Shown: positions 5,589 through 12,382 of the stretch, in pieces
Numbering within the stretch: the first letter of the stretch is position 1
How the letters are laid out: each line of letters opens with the position of its first letter
Origin: Patescibacteria group bacterium
GTDB lineage: Bacteria > Patescibacteriota > Minisyncoccia > Phycocordibacterales > UBA5272
Assembly: GCA_030916975.1 (NCBI GenBank)
Contig: JAUPVO010000011.1
Coordinates: 1 to 12,942, forward strand
Length of the DNA stretch: 12,942 nt
Reading direction: 5' to 3'
Made by a program: the position numbers and the translations under genes
Notes under the pieces: generated by a model
Seen by the model: only the letters and a program-made list of their open reading frames with translations
Database searches by the model: none
Told to the model about the DNA's origin: nothing

Positions 5589-7388
5589 CTATTTTATATT
5601 CTTGACCATATAAGTTGCTTCCAATGTATAGCCACGTTTACGATAATAATCTCTGACTCCAACTCCAGAGATAATGGAGATTTTGTTGTATCTCAAATTA
5701 TACATATTGTCACCTCTAGCTATCTCTTCAGCTCTTATAAGTAATCTCTTACCCATCCCAGTATGCTGAGACTGACTTCCCATCTCCCCCACTCTTTTCA
5801 TTGTTCCATAAACATGAAGCTCGCGTACAAGCGCACTATTATCCATGATCTTGTCTATGTCCCCAGCGAAACCTTTAGACACCACATCCTCGTAATACTT
5901 TTCGCTTTCTTTTTTCCATTTATCTATACCCCAATTCTTTAATGCCTCAGTATTAATATCAGAATTAATGTTGGCAAAACTTTCATTGAGATGAGATTTC
6001 ATCTCATCTTTTTTGGGCAACCTTAATCTTAAGAATCCCGCTATTTTATTTTGCTCTTTATTTTCGAATTGTAAGAAACATTCATATCCATTCTCCGTCT
6101 CATACCAAGTTTCAGTTAATTCAAAATCCTCAGGATCTATACTTGTATCTCTAATTTCTCTAGCACGTATATCTACTTGTTTGAATCCTTTTTGTTTTTG
6201 GTATTTATCCACTTCTTCTCGCAGATTACTTTTCTTGCTACCGATAATAATATAATCGGCCGGAATGTCGCGTATCATTCTTATCAATCTAGTGTAATTA
6301 GGAACATAGGATTCACATTGAGCCAAAACCTCTATTAATGTCTGATCATCATAAGCTTCATAGTCTATTTTCTTTTGAGTTACTAGCTTATACAATAAAG
6401 ATCCACGCAACACCATATTGGGATATATTTTCATCATGTCGGGATGATGGTATTTGTCATCGTAAAGATTCTTGAACATTTTGACGTCTTTGACTGGGTT
6501 GCTAGTTGGTAGATTCGGCATCATATGATAAACAATCTTAAATCCATAGTCTCGCAATAGTTCTGCTCCAACCGCTGCGTCTCTGGCTGTCATTTCTCTT
6601 TTGTTGAACTTCAAAACCTCATCATCAAGATGCTGAACGCCTATCTCAACTTTAGTCACACCAAGATATCTAAGCCATTTAAGTTCTGATGGAGTTATAT
6701 AGTCTGGTCTAGTTTCAATGGATAATCCAATAATACGGGCGTGAGCAGATTCATTAATACGTTGCAAATCCTCTAAACTATAATTATGATTCTCTTCAAT
6801 AAATTCTCTTCCCTCTTCTTTTGCTTTCCAATTATTACAAGCTCTAAAAGACTCTTTGACAAAATACTCTTGATAATCCTTTTTATAAAAGTTAAAAGTT
6901 CCCCCTATCAATATCATTTCTATCTTATCCACTGGGTGACCATTCATAGTTAGAGCCTTTAGTCGCATAGCGATCTGCTTGTAAGGATCAAATCTATTAA
7001 GCAATGCTCTGGCTGCTGCTGGTTCACGAGAAAGATATGATTTTGGCATATTTTTCTCAGTTGGACAATAAATACATTTTCCAGGGCAGGAGTAAGGCTT
7101 GGTCAATAGAGACACAACTGCCACTCCGCTATTGCTCCTAACTTTCAACCTCTTTAAAATATTCTCTGTGTCTATATCTTTATCAGCGACTTTCTCATTA
7201 ACAAGTTCATGGTAAAGTTCCAAAAGCTCTGGATTATTGGGCATAGTAGTTGCCTTGTCGACTTTATTATTAATTTTTTCCCTCACAGACAAAATCCTAT
7301 TACGCCAATAATCTTCGCGCATGATTTTCCTTTTTAGTTTGGATACGTCGGTCTCCGTTCTGATATTAACAAAAATATTTTCTATCAT
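5589..7388 (-). CDS. elp3: tRNA uridine-34 acetyltransferase Elp3 (radical SAM + GNAT)
   Basis: Elp3 is the catalytic subunit of Elongator. It uses S-adenosylmethionine radical chemistry and acetyl-CoA to place a carboxymethyl-type group on C5 of wobble uridine 34 in tRNA (cm5U34). The 599-aa product has the whole family layout: an N-terminal helical part ending in VRSNSGVAVVSLLTKPYS, the 4Fe-4S motif CPGKCIYC (Cys 101, 105, 108), KSYLSREPAAARALLNRFDPY, GHPVDKIEMILIGGTF (~151-165), the TIM-barrel remainder with LSIETRPDYI, and a C-terminal GNAT domain starting RELHVYG (~522), with the acetyl-CoA loop QHTGMGKRLL (~541) and SGVGVRDYYRKRGY. No Elp1 or Elp2 is nearby, as usual for prokaryotic Elp3. 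It is divergent from a Trm9-like methyltransferase that would act on its product. ATG at 7386-7388; an extended -10 (TGATATAAG, 7437-7445) gives a ~42-nt leader. Stop TAG. Confidence 0.95.
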   Translation of the reverse strand: MIENIFVNIRTETDVSKLKRKIMREDYWRNRILSVREKINNKVDKATTMPNNPELLELYHELVNEKVADKDIDTENILKRLKVRSNSGVAVVSLLTKPYSCPGKCIYCPTEKNMPKSYLSREPAAARALLNRFDPYKQIAMRLKALTMNGHPVDKIEMILIGGTFNFYKKDYQEYFVKESFRACNNWKAKEEGREFIEENHNYSLEDLQRINESAHARIIGLSIETRPDYITPSELKWLRYLGVTKVEIGVQHLDDEVLKFNKREMTARDAAVGAELLRDYGFKIVYHMMPNLPTSNPVKDVKMFKNLYDDKYHHPDMMKIYPNMVLRGSLLYKLVTQKKIDYEAYDDQTLIEVLAQCESYVPNYTRLIRMIRDIPADYIIIGSKKSNLREEVDKYQKQKGFKQVDIRAREIRDTSIDPEDFELTETWYETENGYECFLQFENKEQNKIAGFLRLRLPKKDEMKSHLNESFANINSDINTEALKNWGIDKWKKESEKYYEDVVSKGFAGDIDKIMDNSALVRELHVYGTMKRVGEMGSQSQHTGMGKRLLIRAEEIARGDNMYNLRYNKISIISGVGVRDYYRKRGYTLEATYMVKNIK

Positions 7389-7436
7389 AAATAAAATTAT
7401 TTCCTAATTAAATTTAATAAAAAATACATCTTAAAG

Positions 7437-7445
7437 CTTATATCA
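7437..7445 (-). promoter_or_regulatory. Extended -10 promoter of elp3
   Basis: Minus-strand TGATATAAG, one base from the consensus extended -10. Predicted start near 7430. It lies 26 bases from the inverted repeat in the shared elp3/methyltransferase intergenic region. Confidence 0.5.
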
Positions 7446-7470
7446 AAAAGAAATATTCTTGGCACATTAT

Positions 7471-7527
7471 AATAGAAATAAAGACTTTTGTAAATATTCC
7501 AAACCAAAAACTGGTTTTATTTCTATT
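7471..7527. repeat. 12-bp inverted repeat with inner hairpin between elp3 and the methyltransferase
   Basis: AATAGAAATAAA (7471-7482) and TTTATTTCTATT (7516-7527) are perfect inverted copies 33 bases apart. Inside, AAACCA (7501-7506) pairs with TGGTTT (7512-7517). A TATAAT at 7468-7473 overlaps the left arm. The repeat ends just before the methyltransferase core promoter, so it could be an operator shared by the divergent genes, or a structured short transcript. Confidence 0.5.
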
Positions 7528-7545
7528 TATTTACTTTTAGGTTTA

Positions 7546-7554
7546 TGATATTAT
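7546..7554 (+). promoter_or_regulatory. Extended -10 giving a leaderless methyltransferase mRNA
   Basis: TGATATTAT, followed by only six bases (TTAGCC) before the ATG at 7561. With the usual 6-7 nt from -10 to start, transcription would begin at or next to the A of the ATG, so the mRNA would lack a leader. A -35 is weak (TTTATT at 7526-7531). Confidence 0.55.
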
Positions 7555-7560
7555 TTAGCC

Positions 7561-8280
7561 ATGGATGACTCAGATATAAACTCGGTAGACCTGATGAACT
7601 TAACCAAAGAAGGCTATGATTTAATTGCCAAAGACTGGTCCTCGACCAGGCAATCATTTTGGCCTGAACTAACCGGTAAAATTAATGATTTTATCCTGTC
7701 TAATAATTATAATAATAGAATAATGCTACTTGATATTGGCTGCGGCAATGGAAGACTTCTGTCAGTAGCTGACAAAGAGAATGTATCATATCTAGGAGTA
7801 GATGTTTCAATTAATCTACTGGCCATAGCCAAATCAACCTACAAAGATAAACAGTTTGCTCTCATAGACCCAATGCTGGAAGGACTTAATAGGATTGATG
7901 ACATATATAACAGCAATGCTGACGCTAAATTCGATAGAATAGTATCGATTGCCGTCTTACATCACATACCAAAAGAAGAGGTCAAAGGCTGGCTTCAAAA
8001 TATATGGAATGCGGCTGAAGATGATGCTCATCTATTATTCACAACTTGGAATATGGATCAAACCTATTACGAACTAGATGAGGACGGCGACGCTGTGATA
8101 GGCTTCATGAATTATAAAAACGTAAGATATGTGCATAATTATACTTATAGTGAGATAACTGAGGCTTTTGAAAGTGTCGGGTTCAAAATCTTGGACATAT
8201 ATGATCTCAAAAGAAGCACTAATAGTGGCATGAGTAATACTGTAATACTAGCAAAGAAACCATATAAGTACGAAAAGTAA
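7561..8280 (+). CDS. Trm9-like SAM-dependent tRNA wobble-uridine methyltransferase (putative)
   Basis: Class I (Rossmann) methyltransferase of 239 aa. Motif I is LDIGCGNGRLL (~57-67), the acidic end of beta-2 is GVDVS (~79-83), and the motif IV region is FDRIVSIAVLHHIPKEE (~124-140). Several features point to the Trm9/ALKBH8 branch, which esterifies cm5U34 to mcm5U34 in tRNA: the N-terminal YDLIAKDWSSTRQSFWP resembling that family's YDxIAxxFSxTRxxxWP, GCGNGR, AVLHH, TTWNMDQ, and RYVHNYTYSEITEAFESVGF near the C-terminus. Divergent neighbour elp3 makes the matching substrate, which strengthens the reading. Eukaryotic Trm9 needs the activator Trm112; no such gene is in the window. The ATG at 7561 follows an extended -10 by six bases. 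It could instead be a general methyltransferase: domain certain, substrate inferred. Confidence 0.8.
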   Translation: MDDSDINSVDLMNLTKEGYDLIAKDWSSTRQSFWPELTGKINDFILSNNYNNRIMLLDIGCGNGRLLSVADKENVSYLGVDVSINLLAIAKSTYKDKQFALIDPMLEGLNRIDDIYNSNADAKFDRIVSIAVLHHIPKEEVKGWLQNIWNAAEDDAHLLFTTWNMDQTYYELDEDGDAVIGFMNYKNVRYVHNYTYSEITEAFESVGFKILDIYDLKRSTNSGMSNTVILAKKPYKYEK

Positions 8281-8285
8281 ACCTC

Positions 8286-8314
8286 TTGAAAAAAAGTAAA
8301 AAACATGTTAATAT
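8286..8314 (+). promoter_or_regulatory. Promoter of rpmI-rplT (TTGAAA-N17-TAATAT, extended -10)
   Basis: TTGAAA (8286-8291) and TAATAT (8309-8314) are 17 bases apart, with TG at 8306-8307 giving an extended -10. The predicted start (~8321) is about four bases before the rpmI ATG, so the mRNA is nearly leaderless. This rules out the TTG at 8286 as start codon. Confidence 0.75.
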
Positions 8315-8324
8315 ATCCTTTGTC

Positions 8325-8513
8325 ATGAAAACAAACAAATCGCTGACAAAAAGATTAAAAATAACAAAAAATGGTAAAATTTTAGCGAGAAAACCTGGAC
8401 AGAATCACTTCAATGCAAGAGCGACTGGTAACAGAACTATGCAAGGAAGAAAAATGAGCGAATTTGCGATGACAGGTAAAGAAAAAGCTAGATTCCTTCC
8501 TAGAGCTTTATAA
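8325..8513 (+). CDS. rpmI: 50S ribosomal protein L35
   Basis: Small basic protein of the large ribosomal subunit, 62 aa, the normal length. The start MKTNKSLTKRLKITKNGKIL matches the family's MKTNKSAAKRFKxTGxGK pattern, followed by RKPGQNHFNARATGN in place of the usual RxxAGxxHxxxxKS and a C-terminal FLPRAL. An upstream TTG at 8286 in the same frame belongs to the promoter. The gene is followed after 65 bases by rplT, the usual rpmI-rplT order, but the customary infC is not upstream; the methyltransferase is. No Shine-Dalgarno site and almost no 5' leader. Confidence 0.95.
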   Translation: MKTNKSLTKRLKITKNGKILARKPGQNHFNARATGNRTMQGRKMSEFAMTGKEKARFLPRAL

Positions 8514-8578
8514 TTAAAAAGTATCTATCGGAATAAAATTTATCCTGAATATTAACAAATAATTTTAATAATAAAAAT

Positions 8579-8929
8579 ATGGCAAGAGTTAAAAAGAATA
8601 GCATAGCAATGAAGAGACGTCGCAACGTACTGAAAGCTGCAAAAGGTTATAGATTCCAAAGATCTAAAACAGAAATGGCTGCTAAAGTTGCTATCAGAAA
8701 AGCTGGTGCTTATGCATTTGCTCACAGAAAAGATAAAAAGACTGACATGAGAAGACTTTGGACAGTGCGTCTGAATGCCTTTTTGCGAGAAAATGGTACA
8801 ACATACTCTAAATTCATTGATGCTGCCGCTAAAGCTAATATGATGATTGACCGTAAGATTCTAGCTACTCTAGCAGAAAAAGATCCGTCAGCTGTTATTG
8901 CTATCACAAAAGAATTAAAATTAAATTAA
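8579..8929 (+). CDS. rplT: 50S ribosomal protein L20
   Basis: Large-subunit assembly protein, 116 aa, full length. Signature parts are MARVKKNSIAMKRRRNVLKAAKGYRFQRSK at the N-terminus, KAGAYAFAHRKDKKTDMRRLW in the middle (family KxGxYAYxxRRxRKRxFRxLW), LNAFLRENGTTYSKFI and DRKILATLAEKDP. In many bacteria L20 represses its own operon by binding the rpmI-rplT mRNA. Here the gap of 65 nt before the gene (8514-8578) is AT-rich and no L20-type pseudoknot was recognised. ATG at 8579-8581 without Shine-Dalgarno site. A very strong terminator follows 9 bases after the stop. Confidence 0.97.
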   Translation: MARVKKNSIAMKRRRNVLKAAKGYRFQRSKTEMAAKVAIRKAGAYAFAHRKDKKTDMRRLWTVRLNAFLRENGTTYSKFIDAAAKANMMIDRKILATLAEKDPSAVIAITKELKLN

Positions 8930-8938
8930 TTCTTACTA

Positions 8939-8990
8939 AATATCAAAATATAAATCTCCCCAAACTTGGGGAGATTTATATTTTGATATT
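8939..8990. terminator. Long-stem terminator after rplT
   Basis: A perfect 23-bp stem (8939-8961 with 8968-8990), loop AAACTT, CTCCCC/GGGGAG at the top and A/T-rich lower part, followed by a T-rich run (8992-8997). It would work on the plus strand and, by its A-rich left arm, partly on the minus strand. The right arm runs into the promoter of the next gene. Confidence 0.92.
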
Positions 8991-8999
8991 ATTTTTTGA

Positions 9000-9008
9000 T
9001 GATATAAT
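9000..9008 (+). promoter_or_regulatory. Extended -10 of the MgtC/DUF4010 gene
   Basis: TGATATAAT, perfect extended -10, 20 bases before the ATG at 9029. It gives a leader of about 14 nt with no clear ribosome site. Any -35 would fall inside the right arm of the preceding terminator (TTTTGA, 8981-8986). Confidence 0.6.
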
Positions 9009-9028
9009 TATTAGAGAAAAATAATATT

Positions 9029-10300
9029 ATGGAATACATAGTCACACTATCTCCACTTTTGATAGATTTCGTCCTAGTAATCCTCTTCTCTTTCAGCCTA
9101 GGACTGCAAGAACATCAGAGATTTGCAAACAAAAAAGAATTGCAAACTTTTGGGACAGACAGAACTTTTACACTGATTGGTATCTTTGGATTTTTGATGT
9201 TGGTAGCAGATGTAAAACATTTAATACTCTACACGATTGGCTTTGTAATTATCGGTATAATGCTAGGGATATTCTACTATGAAAAAATCACCCTCAATGC
9301 TCGATTTGGTATGACTTCTATAATTTTGGGGCTTATAACTTATGGATTTCCTCTCCTTATAATGAATAGCCCTCGCTGGTTATCTTTATTGTTTTTTGTA
9401 GTAGTTATAATATTAACAGGAATGAAAGATAAGCTGCAAAAACTAAGTAGCAAAATAGAATCCAAAGAATTTACAACTTTAGCGCTTTTTATAATTATCT
9501 CTGGAGTAATTCTCCCAATACTTCCTAGCAACAATATTCCATTCCTCTCTATCTCACCATATCAGATCTGGCTGGCAGTGGTTGCAATGTCTAGCATATC
9601 TTACTTTAGTTATATTTTTAGAAAATATGTCTTTCCCAAATCAGGGCTATTAATTACCGGAATACTTGGTGGTATATACAGCAGTACAGCCACTACAATC
9701 ATATTATCCAAAAAGAGTAAAGATGACGCTCATCATGCTAACAAATACTCTGGAGCAATTATAATGGCTACTGCCATGATGTATATTAGAATATTTGCAT
9801 TATTCTTTATTTTTAGCAAACAGGCCGCAATAACATTTTTACCTTTCTTTTTATTCTTGACCATAACTACAATACTAACAGCTTTGTGGATATACAATAT
9901 GACAAAAAACGGTGAAGGCACTATTTCCAATGAGATATTCAAAGATAAAAACCCCTTAGAATTCAATATGGCGATTATATTCTCTATTCTCTATATGGCT
10001 TTTTCTTTTTTGACTGACTTAATTATTACCAGATTTGGAACAGAGGGTCTCAACTTAATGTCAACACTTATTGGCTTTGTAGGTATAGATCCATTTTTGA
10101 TTAACCTTTTCCAGGGTCATTACGCAATATCTAGTACCGTAATTGTTCTGGCTACTATACAAGCCATGACTAGCAATAACATATTAAAAACAGTCTACGC
10201 CTTATACTTCGCAAGTCATAGAGCTAAGAGATATCTAACCATTGGATTCGGTGCGGTTCTAATAACTAATGCTTTTGTTATAGCTTTCTTCTATTTATAA
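9029..10300 (+). CDS. MgtC/SapB-DUF4010 family integral membrane protein
   Basis: A 423-aa, very hydrophobic protein with about 11-12 predicted membrane segments over its whole length. The N-terminal part has MgtC/SapB-like features: SLGLQEHQRF (~23-32), followed by GTDRTFTLIGIFGFLML (~42-58), where the family has GLxRE and RTxxLIGxxG. The C-terminal half matches DUF4010: LGGIYSSTATTIILSKKSK (~212-230), a polar loop, IIMATAMMYIRI, then KNPLEFNMAIIF and LIGFVGIDPFLINL. The two-part architecture and length are those of bacterial MgtC-DUF4010 proteins. Function is not established; MgtC relatives are tied to Mg2+ limitation and membrane ATP synthase control, but transfer of that role is uncertain. 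It converges with the SLOG gene, stops only 6 bases apart, and no terminator was seen between them. Confidence 0.85.
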   Translation: MEYIVTLSPLLIDFVLVILFSFSLGLQEHQRFANKKELQTFGTDRTFTLIGIFGFLMLVADVKHLILYTIGFVIIGIMLGIFYYEKITLNARFGMTSIILGLITYGFPLLIMNSPRWLSLLFFVVVIILTGMKDKLQKLSSKIESKEFTTLALFIIISGVILPILPSNNIPFLSISPYQIWLAVVAMSSISYFSYIFRKYVFPKSGLLITGILGGIYSSTATTIILSKKSKDDAHHANKYSGAIIMATAMMYIRIFALFFIFSKQAAITFLPFFLFLTITTILTALWIYNMTKNGEGTISNEIFKDKNPLEFNMAIIFSILYMAFSFLTDLIITRFGTEGLNLMSTLIGFVGIDPFLINLFQGHYAISSTVIVLATIQAMTSNNILKTVYALYFASHRAKRYLTIGFGAVLITNAFVIAFFYL

Positions 10301-10306
10301 AAGAAC

Positions 10307-10909
10307 TTAATCTTTAGCTTTTATGTTAGTTAGCATAGGATTGTAATCAAGCACTTTCTCCTTTCTGTCTTGGACCATTTTATAAATCTTATTCACTAGA
10401 CTAACTGGATCTGAATCAAAAACAACTAATGGGTTAGTTCTATTACTATTCTTGATAATATTCTCTATAACTTCGTCAGTTGGCCACTCTCCTTGCAATA
10501 TTCCTATTGGAATTTCACTTTCCCAAGCTACCGTGAACTCATGTATTGTTCCTATTCTGCCACAACCTATTATTACAGCATCAGAAGATCTAACAAGCAT
10601 AAGATCTCTTCCGGGGAAACCAAACCCAGTATAGACCACCACGTCCATATGCTCTATTGGTAATAAATATATCTCAAGATGTTCTTTTTTGGTAGAGGCT
10701 GGAGACAATCCAATAGAAAGCGGTGCTCCTGATACTTCTTTATAACCTTTGGCTGCATAAGCTGGAAAACCGCTAGTTGCTCCGGTTGCTAATTGAGCTC
10801 CCAGCCTCGCACACTCTCTCCCAAGTTCTATAGCTTTCTGTACTACGCTTGGTCCACAATGTGCCACCTCGGCTGCTCCACTAATTGATATTGTTATTCT
10901 GTCCTTCAT
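10307..10909 (-). CDS. SLOG/LOG-fold nucleotide-binding protein (TIGR00725-like)
   Basis: A 200-aa Rossmann-type protein of the SLOG superfamily, which includes LOG phosphoribohydrolases, DprA and the TIGR00725 group. Visible are the beta-1 strand ITISISGAAE, the ATGATSGFPAYAAKG loop (~41-55), GFPGRDLMLVRSSDAVI (~97-113, like the GRNxxxVxxSDAVI of LOG proteins) and GCGRIGTIHEFTVAWE (~115-130). The last corresponds to the PGGxGTxxE nucleotide loop, but Pro and the second Gly are replaced (GCGRIGT), while the GT and Glu remain. Activity as a cytokinin-type nucleoside phosphate hydrolase is therefore doubtful; ligand binding is more likely. It follows the metallo-beta-lactamase gene by 58 bases and has an extended -10 (TGTTATAAT) in that gap. 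ATG start, no Shine-Dalgarno site. Confidence 0.8.
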   Translation of the reverse strand: MKDRITISISGAAEVAHCGPSVVQKAIELGRECARLGAQLATGATSGFPAYAAKGYKEVSGAPLSIGLSPASTKKEHLEIYLLPIEHMDVVVYTGFGFPGRDLMLVRSSDAVIIGCGRIGTIHEFTVAWESEIPIGILQGEWPTDEVIENIIKNSNRTNPLVVFDSDPVSLVNKIYKMVQDRKEKVLDYNPMLTNIKAKD

Positions 10910-10953
10910 TATAGATATAAGTTTAATTATTTAATAATTGTATATTATTATTA

Positions 10954-10962
10954 ATTATAACA
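10954..10962 (-). promoter_or_regulatory. Extended -10 promoter of the SLOG gene
   Basis: Minus-strand TGTTATAAT, consensus extended -10, in the gap after the metallo-beta-lactamase gene. Predicted start near 10947, leader ~38 nt. A TTGACA (10973-10978) lies upstream inside the last codons of that gene, but only 13 bases away, too close to be a standard -35. Confidence 0.5.
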
Positions 10963-10967
10963 CGCAA

Positions 10968-12344
10968 CTAGATGTCAAGTTCCACTGTTTCCCCAAGCTC
11001 TGGCAAGGTAATATCTAATCCGTAATTCTCTACAATACGCTGACCCAAAAACATAGAACTTTTTGGCTCACCTAACACAATAAAAACTTTTTTGATACTC
11101 TCAGCGCTACTTTCTACAAACCCAAGTAAATGATCACTATCCTTATGAGCAGAAAATCCTCCTATCATATCAACTTCACATTTAACTTTAACCTCTTGAC
11201 CATGCACAACTACTGTTTTATCACCGTCTTGCAATCTTCTGCCAAGTGTTCCTACAGCCTGATAGCCTACCATAAGTAAAGTAGCTTTTGGATCAGACAA
11301 ATACCTCATCTCATGATGTATAATACGTCCTCCACTGCTCATACCACTGCCAGCGATGATTATTTTAGCTCCGTGATCATCGTTGATGGCCTGGCTATCC
11401 TTTTTATCCTTTGTTAAAGTTAAACCTTTAAAACTAAAAATATCGTCTCCAGATTTTATGATACTATTAACCTCTGTATTCATATAATCACTTTGATATT
11501 TCTTGTAGACTGCTGTTGCATTAATACCAAGTGGAGAGTCTAAATAAATTGGACATTTAGGTATAAGTCCATTCTCCACAAAATCATTAATATAATATAA
11601 AATCTCCTGAGTTCTTTCTATAGAAAAAGCTGGAATCATCAGAGTTCCTCCTCTTTTAATTGTTTTATTGATAATATCTTTCAATTTTTGAATTCTAAAA
11701 TCCTGATCTTCATGATTACGATCACCATAAACACTTTCCATAACCAGGTAAGTTACATCTTTGATTTCTTCTGTGTCTTTGAGTAGCGGTGACGGGGTGT
11801 TCCCAAGATCGCCGGTAAAAACTATCTTTTTACCATTTATTTCAAATTCTACCATTGAGCTACCCATGATATGTCCCGCGTCTAAGAATCTAACTTTTAA
11901 TACACCTTCTGAGGTGCTAATAGGTAATACTTCATGATACTTTTGAGTATGCCAATTATGTATAGCCGCCAAAACATCTTTCTCTTCATATATAGGTTCA
12001 GTTCCTTCTCTCTCTGAATCTTTAGAAAGAATGGAAAGGGAGTCCATCATGATTAATTCTCCAATATCTCTGGTTGGTGGTGTGCTATAAATAGGACCAA
12101 TATAACCGTCATTATATAGCTTAGGTATTCTTCCAACGTGATCAAGATGTCCGTGAGTAACAAAAAGGGCGTCTATTTTACTAAGATCATAACTGAAATC
12201 TTGTCTATTTATCTCATCAACCATTTTCTCTCCCTGATAAAGTCCGCAATCTATCATCAACCTTCTATCTCCTACCTCTAAGATAAAATTAGATCCTGTT
12301 GCTGTATTTGCTCCTCCTGCAAATGTTATTTTTAATTTTGCCAT
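10968..12344 (-). CDS. Metallo-beta-lactamase/beta-CASP ribonuclease (CPSF73-like)
   Basis: Zinc-dependent RNA-processing nuclease fold, 458 aa, close in size and layout to bacterial CPSF73-like enzymes such as Thermus TTHA0252. The MBL motifs are complete: D32, HGHLDH at 64-69, GH in DAGHIMGSS (157-158) and D178 in FTGDLGN. The beta-CASP part shows motif A Glu 203 in ESVYGDRNH, the PAFSIERTQE helix start (238-247), IAGSGMSSGGRI (330-341) and motif B His 400 in GGFSAHKD. Motif C, usually His in a VHGE segment of RNA-acting members, reads IVLGEP here, so the His is Leu 424. Probably an endo- or 5'-exonuclease in RNA turnover or maturation, acting in the cytoplasm. It has its own extended -10 (TGATATAAT) ten bases before its leader; stop TAG. 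Confidence 0.93.
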   Translation of the reverse strand: MAKLKITFAGGANTATGSNFILEVGDRRLMIDCGLYQGEKMVDEINRQDFSYDLSKIDALFVTHGHLDHVGRIPKLYNDGYIGPIYSTPPTRDIGELIMMDSLSILSKDSEREGTEPIYEEKDVLAAIHNWHTQKYHEVLPISTSEGVLKVRFLDAGHIMGSSMVEFEINGKKIVFTGDLGNTPSPLLKDTEEIKDVTYLVMESVYGDRNHEDQDFRIQKLKDIINKTIKRGGTLMIPAFSIERTQEILYYINDFVENGLIPKCPIYLDSPLGINATAVYKKYQSDYMNTEVNSIIKSGDDIFSFKGLTLTKDKKDSQAINDDHGAKIIIAGSGMSSGGRIIHHEMRYLSDPKATLLMVGYQAVGTLGRRLQDGDKTVVVHGQEVKVKCEVDMIGGFSAHKDSDHLLGFVESSAESIKKVFIVLGEPKSSMFLGQRIVENYGLDITLPELGETVELDI

Positions 12345-12360
12345 ATCAGATTTGTAATAA

Positions 12361-12369
12361 ATTATATCA
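12361..12369 (-). promoter_or_regulatory. Extended -10 promoter of the beta-CASP RNase gene
   Basis: Minus-strand TGATATAAT in the 38-bp gap before the gene. The predicted start near 12354 leaves a 10-nt leader without a ribosome site. Confidence 0.55.
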
Positions 12370-12382
12370 TAAAAATGAGATA

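Noticed and set aside
8286..8324. TTG-initiated extension of L35
   Set aside because: These bases are the -35, spacer and extended -10 of the promoter; L35 proteins begin at the MKTNKS stretch.
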